Positions 42,580 to 50,399 of a DNA stretch of 64,000 nucleotides are shown here, piece by piece. Both the position numbers and the translations under genes were made by a program. Where the stretch lies: contig NZ_CP058529.1 of the NCBI RefSeq assembly GCF_013401515.1, positions 2,170,001-2,234,000 on the forward strand, written 5' to 3'. The number at the start of each line of letters is the position of its first letter. Positions within the stretch are counted from its first letter, which is position 1. Source of the DNA: Halorarum halophilum. Lineage in GTDB: Archaea > Halobacteriota > Halobacteria > Halobacteriales > Haloferacaceae. Below the pieces are notes generated by a model, which was not told the DNA's origin, did no database searches, and was given only the letters and a program-made list of their open reading frames with translations.

Positions 42580-44055
42580 ATGACGAGAAACCACGACTAC
42601 GAGACGCCCTCCGAGGGAACGACCGACTGGCACGTCCCGCTGAACGCGAACTTCGAGCGGATGGACACCGACGTCGAACTCCGCGACGTCGAATCGAAAC
42701 TCGGCGACTACGTCCCCAAACCGGGCGCCAAGTTCCTCGCGACCGACACGGAGAACGTGTTCCTCGGCGACGGCGAGCAGTGGAATCGACTCGCCTCGGC
42801 CGGCCGCCACCCCTCGTTCGAGGCGGTCGACGTGACCGGCGGGTTCACCGACCCCGCCGGCGTGACACACTCCGGCGAACTCGCGGAGAAGAGCGACCTC
42901 GCCTGGGGTCGCGGGAGGGCGAGTATCGGCTACCCCCGCCCGAACGACGGTCTGGCCGGAGTCGCCGAGGCGGTCGGGTCGAACCGGACCGTCGTGCTCG
43001 AACCCGGCGGGACGTACGCCGGTTCCGAGACGATCACCGTCGATCCCGGCCAGGGGGACGCCGTGATCGACGCCCGGGGTGCGATCCTCGACTACACCGG
43101 GACGGGCGTCTGCGTCGATGTGCTGGAGAACGCCACCGATGGGGCCGCCGGACGGGTCCGCTGGGTCGGCGGCGAGTTCCGGGGGCCAGGCCAGGGTACC
43201 GGCACCGCGTTCCGCGTCACCGACTCGTCCGCACACGACCTCTCGCCCGACCGCGTCGGCGTCGGGAAGGACAACGGGTGGCAACGCGCGTTCTACCTCC
43301 GCGTCGTCGACCACCGGACGGAGGCCAACGCCATCCACGACGTCCTCGGGATCGAGAACTGCGACCGCTGGGTCCTCTTCCACGGGCCGAGCGACACGGA
43401 CGGCGACGGGGCCGGGTCGTTCCGGTTCACCCGCGTCGAGAACCTCGTGGGCGACGTCGACGGGACGCCGGCCATCGAGACTACGGCCGACACGAACCCG
43501 TACAACTCGACGTTCGCCCACCTCACCGGGTCCGTGAACGTCCAGGACGGACGGTTGCTCCACGTCGCCGGGGGGTGGGCGTCGTCCGAGATCTACGACC
43601 TGTTCGCCGAGGCCGGCGACGCGAACTCGGGGTGCGTGATGGACTTCGGACCGGTCTCCAGGACCCCGATGGCGATCCACTCGATCGAGGGGGGCGGGAG
43701 CATCGACGGCGTCGACGGCGCCGTCGCCGGTCAGCGCGGGATCGAACTCCGCGGGTCCCTCGCGGCGGACGGGTGGAGTCTGCGGAACGTCGGCGATCAG
43801 CGGTTGACGATCGGCGGTGACGGGGACGCCGCGACGTTCGACGGGAACTCCGGCGTGTTCGAGTTCCGGCAGGACGGGAGCACGACGACCGCGTTGCGCC
43901 CGGACCAGACCGTCATCCCCGAGCGCGACCTGACCGGCGTCGACCCGGAGTCGGGCGCGATCGCCAAACACGACGGGAGCGGTTCACCGAGCGAGTCGCT
44001 GTGCTTCGAGCAGGCCGGGTCGTGGTACAACGTCGTCGACGGATCGACGTTCTGA
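42580..44055 (+). CDS. Right-handed beta-helix (pectin-lyase-like) protein
   Basis: A 491-residue protein. The N-terminus (YETPSEGTTDWHVPLNANFERMD, then KFLATDTENVFLGDGEQWNRL) resembles the head of tail-fibre or appendage proteins with trimmed beta repeats. Residues about 125-400 alternate short beta strands and turns (VVLEPGGTYAGSETITVDPGQGDAVIDARGA...), as in the parallel beta-helix of polysaccharide lyases and tailspikes. No signal peptide is visible, yet the upstream partner is a Tat protein. Catalytic residues cannot be assigned. Possible roles are polysaccharide binding, adhesion or a domesticated viral spike. Confidence 0.65.
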   Translation: MTRNHDYETPSEGTTDWHVPLNANFERMDTDVELRDVESKLGDYVPKPGAKFLATDTENVFLGDGEQWNRLASAGRHPSFEAVDVTGGFTDPAGVTHSGELAEKSDLAWGRGRASIGYPRPNDGLAGVAEAVGSNRTVVLEPGGTYAGSETITVDPGQGDAVIDARGAILDYTGTGVCVDVLENATDGAAGRVRWVGGEFRGPGQGTGTAFRVTDSSAHDLSPDRVGVGKDNGWQRAFYLRVVDHRTEANAIHDVLGIENCDRWVLFHGPSDTDGDGAGSFRFTRVENLVGDVDGTPAIETTADTNPYNSTFAHLTGSVNVQDGRLLHVAGGWASSEIYDLFAEAGDANSGCVMDFGPVSRTPMAIHSIEGGGSIDGVDGAVAGQRGIELRGSLAADGWSLRNVGDQRLTIGGDGDAATFDGNSGVFEFRQDGSTTTALRPDQTVIPERDLTGVDPESGAIAKHDGSGSPSESLCFEQAGSWYNVVDGSTF

Positions 44056-44140
44056 CGGGGACGGGCGAGCGGAGTCCTCGGTCCGCGGCGTAGTCGCCAC
44101 CCCCCGGCTCAGTCGTCGGGTTCCGACTCGGCGCTCCGAC

Positions 44141-45361
44141 TCAATCGCGGGACTCCTCCTCCCGTTCGCCGAGGTGCGCGCGCAGGGTGTCCACGTCCTT
44201 GTTGCCGGCGCCGGTGTTGAGCAGGACGACCGTGTCGTCCGGCCCGAACTCCCCCCGCTCGGCGAGTTCGAAGGCGCCCGAGACGGCCGCGGCGGGGGTG
44301 GCGCCGACCTCCAGGCCCTCGGTCCGGGCGACCTCGATGGCGGCGTCGAGGATTGCCCGGTCGCTCGTCGCGACCGCGCCGCCGTCGCTCTCGGCGAGGG
44401 CCTCCAGGATCAGCGGCGAGGCGCCGGGGTCGGGGACGGCGATGCCGTTGCAGGCGGTCGTGATGTCGATCCACGCCTCGTGGACCTCGGTCCCCTCCTC
44501 CCAGGCGCGGACGACCGGCGCGCAGCCCTCGGCCTGCGCGGCGTACATCCCCGGCAGCCCCTCGGAGAGCCCGAGCTCCTCGAACTCCTTGGCGGCCTTG
44601 TGCATCCCGACGAGGCCGACGCCGCCGCCGGTCGGGTAGACGACCGCGTCGGGCGTCTCCCAGCCCAGTTGCTCGATGGTCTCGTGGGCCATCGTCTTCT
44701 TGCCGTCGTGGCGGTACGGCGTGACGAACGTCTTGGTGGAGTACCAGCCCGCGCGGTCGCCCTCCGCACCCTCGGCCATCGCGGCGGCGTACTCGGAACC
44801 GGCGTCGGTGATCTCTCCCTTCGCGACCCGGAGGTCGCCGCCGTGGACCTCCGTCATCGCCTTCTGGGTGAACCCCGCCCTGTCGGGGAGGAACACGTGC
44901 GCGTCCATCCCGGCGCGGGCGGCGTAGGCGGCCGCGGACTGGCCCGCGTTGCCGGCGCTGTTGAGCGCGATCTCCCGGGCGCCGTGCTCGCTCGCGGCGG
45001 TCATCGCGGCGGTCTGTCCGCGGTCCTTGAACGTCCCCGTCGGGTTCCGGCCCTCGTCCTTGAGGTACACCGCGCCGACGCCCATCCGGTCGGCGAGCGT
45101 CGGGCACTCGACCAGCGGGGTCGCCCCCTCGTCGAGCGACACGGCCGCCTCGCGGGGGAACGGGAGCAGTTCCTCGTAGCGCCACATCGAGTCGAAACGG
45201 CGGGTCTCGATCGCCTCGCGCGTGAGGTCGACGCGGTCGAGGTCGTACTCGGGGTCGAGCATGCCCCCGCAATCCGGACAGCCGTGTGTCGTCGTCTCCG
45301 GGTCGTGGAGCGCCTCGCAGTCCACGCAGCGGAGGCCGACGAACGCCTCGGTGGTTCGCAT
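44141..45361 (-). CDS. thrC: Threonine synthase
   Basis: A 406-residue PLP enzyme converting O-phosphohomoserine to threonine. An N-terminal zinc ribbon (Cys12, Cys15, Cys28, Cys31) is typical of archaeal ThrC. The PLP lysine is Lys112 (NPTGTFKDRG); LNSAGNAGQSAAAYAARAG and YPTGGGVGLVGM are the asparagine loop and phosphate loop. Its length fits. It stands alone, with more than 200 bases to the gene on its right. Confidence 0.88.
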   Translation of the reverse strand: MRTTEAFVGLRCVDCEALHDPETTTHGCPDCGGMLDPEYDLDRVDLTREAIETRRFDSMWRYEELLPFPREAAVSLDEGATPLVECPTLADRMGVGAVYLKDEGRNPTGTFKDRGQTAAMTAASEHGAREIALNSAGNAGQSAAAYAARAGMDAHVFLPDRAGFTQKAMTEVHGGDLRVAKGEITDAGSEYAAAMAEGAEGDRAGWYSTKTFVTPYRHDGKKTMAHETIEQLGWETPDAVVYPTGGGVGLVGMHKAAKEFEELGLSEGLPGMYAAQAEGCAPVVRAWEEGTEVHEAWIDITTACNGIAVPDPGASPLILEALAESDGGAVATSDRAILDAAIEVARTEGLEVGATPAAAVSGAFELAERGEFGPDDTVVLLNTGAGNKDVDTLRAHLGEREEESRD

Positions 45362-45597
45362 GGGCGAGGGTTGGCCGGCCGGGACTAACCGCTTTGCGCC
45401 TCCGGTCCTGGTGTCCGGGAACGAGGGTGTTCCCTGGAGTGGTAGGCGGTACTCGTAGCTTCTCGTGCCTGGAGGTAGTGCTCGTCCTCCTCACAACCGC
45501 GGTTGCGGCGCAAAAGCCCGAGACGGCGAGCGAACGCGACGGATACGGACGCTCCCTCGAACGGCTTCCCGACCTCGAACCACTCCCCGAAGACGAG

Positions 45598-47793
45598 CTA
45601 GTCCGCGGTGTTCCCGTCCGCCTCCGAGTCCGCGTCCGCGGTCGGCGCGGCGTCCAGCGCCCACTCGTCCGAACCCAGGAGCGACGCGGGAACGCTCACC
45701 GACTCCCCGTCCAGCCCCTCTGCGTACTCGAACGTGTACGTCGGCGGCTCGTACTCCGCGGGCGACACCAGCGGTTCGTTCTTCCGGAAGCGCCGCGCGG
45801 CGAGCAGCACCGGCGTCCGGCCGGCCGCTTTGCCCGGCACCTCGCGGATCTCGTCGATCCGGTACCACTGCGGCAGGCGCTCGCGGAGCTTCTCCCCGAA
45901 CCGGGTGTCGCGGAAGCGACCCGAGACGACCGCCGAGAGCGTCCCGTTCTCGGCGAGCCAGTCGCGGGCGCGCTCGACGTACAGCGCGGAGGTGTCGTAG
46001 GTGTAGTACGCCGTGTCGTACTCGGCGTACGCCTCCGCGGCGGGCCCTTCCGCGATGTTGCGGCGGAGCCGCGCCGGGAACCGGCCGACGACGTACGCGA
46101 AGTCCTCGCGGTCGAGGGGGTCGGCCGCGCGCGCCTCGCCTGGCGCGCCGAGCGTCGTCTGCGCGTCCGGGCGCACGAGCGGGTCCGTAAGGTGTATCTG
46201 GAGGGGGTCGAGCGTGAACTCGGACTCCTCCCAGCGCGCCTCCCGGTAGTCGTCGAACAGGCGGAGGAGCAGGCGCGTCTCGGTCACGCGGCACGCCAGC
46301 GGGTCCGGCGTGGCGCCGACGAGTCGCCCCTGGATCGCCCGCAGGCGCTCGCGCGGGTCACCGTCCGACGCGGCGTGCGGCCGACGCAGGCGGTCCGCGG
46401 TCGCGAGGAGGTATCGCCCGTCGCCGACCGCCGGGTCGAGCAACGCGCCCTTGTCCGCCGGGAACGCGATCCGGTCGAGGACCGCGTCGGGGAGCGGGTC
46501 CCCCGCGTCGACCTCGATTCCGGGGAGGTCGAGCACGTCGAGCAGGCGGTCGTAGGCGAGCGCCGCGCGCCCGCCGTCGACGTCGAACGCGAAGTGGTCG
46601 AGGTACCAGAGGACCCGCGAGAACGCCTCGACGACCGCGTCGTGCTCCAGCGCCCAGTCGCACAGCGGCGGCGCCCGGCGGTCGTAGAGGTCCGCGAACG
46701 ACTCGCGGGCCACGAGCAGCAGGTCGCCGGCGTCGCGTTCGACGCCGAACTCCTCGGCGAACGACTCGAACCGCTCGACCGCGTCGCCGGTCAGCGTCTC
46801 GTCGCGGAGGTCCATCCCCTCGGCGACGCGGACGACGAACGCCTCCTCGAGCAGCGAGAACGCGGCGACCCGGACGAACGCCCGTTCGTTCTCCGAGGGC
46901 GTGAATCCGGTGCGGTTTGCACCGCGAACCCAGGAGCCGTAGGCGGCCCGGAGGTCGCTGACGGCCTCGCCCTCGCGCCGGTGCTCCAAGAGGCGCAGGC
47001 GGGCGGGCGCGGCCCCCGTGTCGTCGCCCGGTCCCCGGAGCGCGGCGTCGACCGCGGACTCGAGGGCCGTCTCGCGGTCCTCGTAGGCGTCGGTGCGCCC
47101 GCGGACGTCCGCGAACGCCTCCTCGACGGCCGGGACGAGCACGTCGGTCACGCAGTCGCGGAGCGTGCCGACGAGCGTGCCCAGCCCGTCGTCGTCCGCG
47201 ACCGAGTGGCGGCCGGGCGCGTCGAACTCCTCGTAGCGCTCGGCGGCTGACAGTTCGGCCGGCCGGAGCGCCGTCAGTTTCGCGACCGCGAGTTGCTGGC
47301 CCGGGCGGAGGGTCTGCGAGAGCCGACCGCGCCGGCCGGCCGCGACGACCCGGTCCAGCGGGACGTCCGTGTGGACGGTCGCGGCGACGCCGTGGTGCGT
47401 GACCGCGTCGGCGTCCTCGGCCTCGGCCGCCTCCGCCGCCGACACGCGCTCGTAGGCCACGAGGCGGTCGGTGCTGGCGGCGACGACGAACTGCACGTAC
47501 GGCTCGCCGCCCGCCGCGGCGAAGGCTGCGTCGACGGCCGCGTCGACGTCGCCGCCCCGACCGACGGCCGCGAGCGTCGCGGCGACGTTGCCCGCGTCGT
47601 CGCGGAACCGCGCGACCGCCCGGTTCCGAACGTAGCTCGATTCGTCGTAGCCGAGGACGCCGGCGAACAGGTGCTCGCACAGCGCGGCGGCGACTGTCTC
47701 TGCCGTGGCGGACGGTCCGAGCCCCGACTCGATCCGGTCGCACGCCTCGACGACCCGTTCAACGAAGCCCTGACCGTATGCTCCCTGTGACAT
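45598..47793 (-). CDS. Degenerate Eco57I-type N6-adenine methyltransferase-like protein
   Basis: A 731-residue protein whose C-terminal half follows the layout of Type IIG/PglX N6-adenine methyltransferases: motif I appears as LLDPAVGDGRYLL (near residue 451; usual DPACGSGxFL), and the region ALYVERARDWLAENGTLSAVVSGRFRDTRFGEKLRERL matches the segment after motif IV. The catalytic motif IV, normally NPPY, reads VVGRFPA near residue 568, so methyl transfer is unlikely. The N-terminal half is helical without a nuclease motif that I can see. No partner restriction or BREX genes are nearby. It may bind DNA or regulate. Confidence 0.6.
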   Translation of the reverse strand: MSQGAYGQGFVERVVEACDRIESGLGPSATAETVAAALCEHLFAGVLGYDESSYVRNRAVARFRDDAGNVAATLAAVGRGGDVDAAVDAAFAAAGGEPYVQFVVAASTDRLVAYERVSAAEAAEAEDADAVTHHGVAATVHTDVPLDRVVAAGRRGRLSQTLRPGQQLAVAKLTALRPAELSAAERYEEFDAPGRHSVADDDGLGTLVGTLRDCVTDVLVPAVEEAFADVRGRTDAYEDRETALESAVDAALRGPGDDTGAAPARLRLLEHRREGEAVSDLRAAYGSWVRGANRTGFTPSENERAFVRVAAFSLLEEAFVVRVAEGMDLRDETLTGDAVERFESFAEEFGVERDAGDLLLVARESFADLYDRRAPPLCDWALEHDAVVEAFSRVLWYLDHFAFDVDGGRAALAYDRLLDVLDLPGIEVDAGDPLPDAVLDRIAFPADKGALLDPAVGDGRYLLATADRLRRPHAASDGDPRERLRAIQGRLVGATPDPLACRVTETRLLLRLFDDYREARWEESEFTLDPLQIHLTDPLVRPDAQTTLGAPGEARAADPLDREDFAYVVGRFPARLRRNIAEGPAAEAYAEYDTAYYTYDTSALYVERARDWLAENGTLSAVVSGRFRDTRFGEKLRERLPQWYRIDEIREVPGKAAGRTPVLLAARRFRKNEPLVSPAEYEPPTYTFEYAEGLDGESVSVPASLLGSDEWALDAAPTADADSEADGNTAD

Positions 47794-48238
47794 GACACAC
47801 CAGGTGAATCTACTCCTGCTCCTCCCCGGAGGTACCTAAACCTGTCTCCCCGGAATCGCAATACTGAGAGTTGTCTTGCGTGCGTCCGCCCCTCGGCTGA
47901 CGGATTCCGACGGTGTCGCGTCGGTCGTGACGGCTGTCGAACTGCTTCGGGCACTCGACGGAATCTGACATCGGGGCTGTCCGGTCCGATCGGACCGTCG
48001 GCGATGGGTCCCGCTGCGATGGTTCTGACGGTGACAAAACATATACCTTCGTGTAGAGCTGAGTATGGTACCTTCGGACTACTCGACCGATGAACGATTC
48101 CAGCCCATCCCCCCCTGACAGCGACGCCACGCGACGGTCCCCCGCCCGTTCCGGCGGCAGAGTTAGGTCCGGCCGGCCCGTGACGCCCGGTGTGAACGAC
48201 GCCCAGACGCTCGCGGTCCGGGTGGGATCGGAAGTCGC
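47794..48238. other. Intergenic region upstream of the MoxR operon
   Basis: About 445 bases. A strong TATA-like ACATATACC (48039-48047) would start transcription near 48070. Downstream an ATG at 48090 opens a 50-codon frame whose TGA overlaps the moxR-type ATG (ATGA, 48239-48242); an ATG at 48065 opens a 17-codon frame. Neither peptide resembles a known protein. No RNA gene is seen. Confidence 0.45.
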
Positions 48239-49198
48239 ATGAGCGACGTCGACGCCGACCTCGAGGGTCGAACGGCCCTCCCGGTCGAAGAGGCAGCCGC
48301 GCTCGTCGACCGGGTGACCGACAACGTGCAGCGCGTCATCGTCGGCAACGACGCCGCAGTCGAGCACATCCTCGTCGGCCTGCTGGCACGCGGCCACCTC
48401 CTCCTGGAGGACGTGCCCGGAGTCGGGAAGACGATGCTCGCGCGCTCGCTCGCGCGATCGATCGACTGCGAGTTCCGCCGCGTGCAGTTCACCCCCGACC
48501 TCCTCCCGTCGGACGTCACCGGGGTGAACGTGTTCAACCAGAAGACGAGCGAGTTCGAGTTCCAGCCCGGCCCCGTGTTCGCGAACGTGGTGCTCGGCGA
48601 CGAGATCAACCGCGCGCCGCCGAAGACGCAGTCGGCGCTGCTCGAGGCGATGGAGGAGCGGCAGGTGACCGTCGACGGCGTCACCCGGGAGCTCCCCGAC
48701 CCCTTCACCGTCATCGCGACCCAGAACGACGTGGAGCCGGGACGGACGTACGAGCTCCCCATCGCCGAGATCGACCGCTTCGTGAAGAAGCTCCGGCTCG
48801 GCTACCCGGAGGCGGCCGACGAGGCGGAGATGCTCTCGCGGACGGCCGGCGAGCACCCCATCGAGTCGCTCGACGCGGTGGCGACCGTCGAGGACGTCCG
48901 CCGCGCACGCGACACGGTGAGCCAGGTCGAGGTGAGCGAGCCCGTCCGCGAGTACGTCACGGGGCTCGCGCGCTACACCCGCGAGAACGCCCAGCTCGGC
49001 GTGAGCCCGCGCGGCAGCATCGCGCTCGTCAGGGCCTCGCAGGCGCGTGCGGTCATCGACGGCCGCGACTACGTGATCCCCGACGACGTCCAGACCGAGG
49101 TCCCCTCCGTGTTCGCCCACCGCATCCGCCCGCGGACGGGCAGCGAGACCGGCGCCGACGTGGTGACGGACGCGCTCGACGCGGTGCCGGTGGAGTGA
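48239..49198 (+). CDS. MoxR family AAA ATPase
   Basis: A 319-residue AAA ATPase of the MoxR branch, acting as a chaperone for maturation of partner complexes. Walker A is EDVPGVGKTM (58-67 region), followed by FTPDLLPSDVTGVNVFNQ, Walker B NVVLGDEINRAPPKTQSALLEAMEE and the sensor segment VIATQNDVEPGRTYELPIAEIDRF. It heads a set of three genes (MoxR, DUF58, transglutaminase) found together in many bacteria and archaea. The next gene starts four bases after its stop. Confidence 0.9.
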   Translation: MSDVDADLEGRTALPVEEAAALVDRVTDNVQRVIVGNDAAVEHILVGLLARGHLLLEDVPGVGKTMLARSLARSIDCEFRRVQFTPDLLPSDVTGVNVFNQKTSEFEFQPGPVFANVVLGDEINRAPPKTQSALLEAMEERQVTVDGVTRELPDPFTVIATQNDVEPGRTYELPIAEIDRFVKKLRLGYPEAADEAEMLSRTAGEHPIESLDAVATVEDVRRARDTVSQVEVSEPVREYVTGLARYTRENAQLGVSPRGSIALVRASQARAVIDGRDYVIPDDVQTEVPSVFAHRIRPRTGSETGADVVTDALDAVPVE

Positions 49199-49202
49199 GC
49201 CG

Positions 49203-50258
49203 ATGCGGCTGACGCGACGCGGGTGGGTCGTGGTCGCCGTCGTCGCGCTCGCCGCGGCATCGGCGGGGCTGTTCGGCCCCCGGGCGCTCAACGCGGTCGT
49301 CATCCCGGGGCTGGTCGCGCTCGGAGCCGGCTACCTGCAGCTCAGGCGGTTCGAGGCACCACGGGCCGCCCGCGAGACGCCGCCCGACGCCCACGTCGGC
49401 CACGAGGGGACCGTCCGGCTCTACTTCGGCGACCCCGACGGAACCCGCCCGGACCCCGAGGAGGGCCTCTCGCGCCCGTTCGCCGGCAGGGTCCGCGAGT
49501 CGGTGGGCGACGGGCTCGCCGCCGAGGAGACGTCCTTCGAGACGGTCGTCGGCGGCGACCCGGTCGAGTACGAGGTCCAGTACGGGGCTCGGGGCCGCCA
49601 CGCGCTCGGCCCCGCGAGCATCACCGCCCGGGACCTGCTCGGCCTCCTCGAGATCGACGTGGCGACGAGCGAGACCGCCGGCGTGCTCGTCTACCCCCGC
49701 GTCCACGCCATCGCCGGGTGGGCGCGCCGCGACCTCCGGGCGCTCCACGAGACGGGTGTCCACGAGGAGCGCCGCGAGTTCGACCGCCTCCGCGAGTACG
49801 ACCGGGGCGACTCCCTGCGCGACATCCACTGGAAGTCCACCGCCAAGCGCGAGGACCTCATCGTGAAGGAGTTCGCCGCCGAGGCGGAGACGGAGGCCGT
49901 CTCGGTCGCGGCGGGCGCGGCCTCGGCGACGGAAGCGTCCGACCGGATGGCCGAGGCCGCCGCGAGCATCGCGCTCGCGCTCGTCGAGGACGGCGTCCCC
50001 GTCGACCTCGTCCTGCCGGACGGCACCGTGTCGGCCGGTCCGGACCGCGGGAGCCAGGTGCGCCTGCTCGAACGGCTGGCGCTCGTCGGTCCCGGCCGGG
50101 TCGCCACCGAGGAGGCCGACATCACCATCTACGGCCGGGCGGACGGCGTCGAGGTCGCCGTCGGCGGCGAGGCGGTCGACTTCGAGGAGTACGTCGGCTC
50201 CTACCGACCGACCTACGGCGTCACGCGCGGCGCGGAGCGCCGGGAGGTCGAGGCGTGA
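49203..50258 (+). CDS. DUF58 domain protein (MoxR partner)
   Basis: A 351-residue protein with two N-terminal membrane helices (residues about 8-45), a beta-rich extracytoplasmic part and the DUF58 core REFDRLREYDRGDSLRDIHWKSTAKREDLIVKEF (near residues 195-228), which resembles a von Willebrand A-like fold. It works with MoxR, probably in surface protein or complex maturation. Its stop codon is overlapped by the first of three tiny GTG-started frames leading to the transglutaminase gene. Confidence 0.87.
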   Translation: MRLTRRGWVVVAVVALAAASAGLFGPRALNAVVIPGLVALGAGYLQLRRFEAPRAARETPPDAHVGHEGTVRLYFGDPDGTRPDPEEGLSRPFAGRVRESVGDGLAAEETSFETVVGGDPVEYEVQYGARGRHALGPASITARDLLGLLEIDVATSETAGVLVYPRVHAIAGWARRDLRALHETGVHEERREFDRLREYDRGDSLRDIHWKSTAKREDLIVKEFAAEAETEAVSVAAGAASATEASDRMAEAAASIALALVEDGVPVDLVLPDGTVSAGPDRGSQVRLLERLALVGPGRVATEEADITIYGRADGVEVAVGGEAVDFEEYVGSYRPTYGVTRGAERREVEA

Positions 50259-50290
50259 CGGGCACTCGACACGGGAGGTGGCTCACGTGA
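50255..50290 (+). CDS. Mini reading frame 1 of a coupled relay (11 codons)
   Basis: GTG 50255 overlaps the DUF58 stop as GTGA, and its own TGA (50288-50290) overlaps the next GTG. Eleven sense codons. Whether the peptide has a function is unknown; the GTGA overlaps suggest it serves ribosome re-initiation. Confidence 0.35.
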   Translation: MTGTRHGRWLT

Positions 50291-50343
50291 GCACGGTCGT
50301 TCCGCTCCCTGCCCACACTCACCACCAGGGGTGGCTCGCGTGA
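50287..50343 (+). CDS. Mini reading frame 2 of a coupled relay (18 codons)
   Basis: GTG 50287 follows a strong ribosome site GGAGGTG (50274-50280) by six bases. Eighteen sense codons (His-rich in the second half); its TGA (50341-50343) overlaps the GTG of frame 3. Confidence 0.35.
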   Translation: MSTVVPLPAHTHHQGWLA

Positions 50344-50399
50344 GCTACCTCACGCGCTTCGCGTGCTCGGAACTCACGAGCGGAGGTGTCCGCTCGTGA
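50340..50399 (+). CDS. Mini reading frame 3 of a coupled relay (19 codons)
   Basis: GTG 50340 follows AGGGGTG (50327-50333) by six bases. Nineteen sense codons; its TGA (50397-50399) overlaps the GTG start of the transglutaminase gene. Confidence 0.35.
   Translation: MSYLTRFACSELTSGGVRS
50382..50388 (+). promoter_or_regulatory. Shine-Dalgarno site GGAGGTG of the transglutaminase gene
   Basis: GGAGGTG lies seven bases before GTG 50396. It fixes the start at 50396 instead of the GTG at 50363, and is unusual in a genome where most first genes seem leaderless. Confidence 0.7.

Noticed and set aside
45286-47250. Open frame of more than 650 codons on the plus strand opposite the methyltransferase-like gene
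   Set aside because: Composition (Arg/Val/Glu shadow pattern) is that of the antisense frame of a GC-rich gene; the minus-strand frame has recognisable domains.
45598-47793. Active restriction-modification enzyme
   Set aside because: Motif IV lacks NPPY and no nuclease motif is visible.
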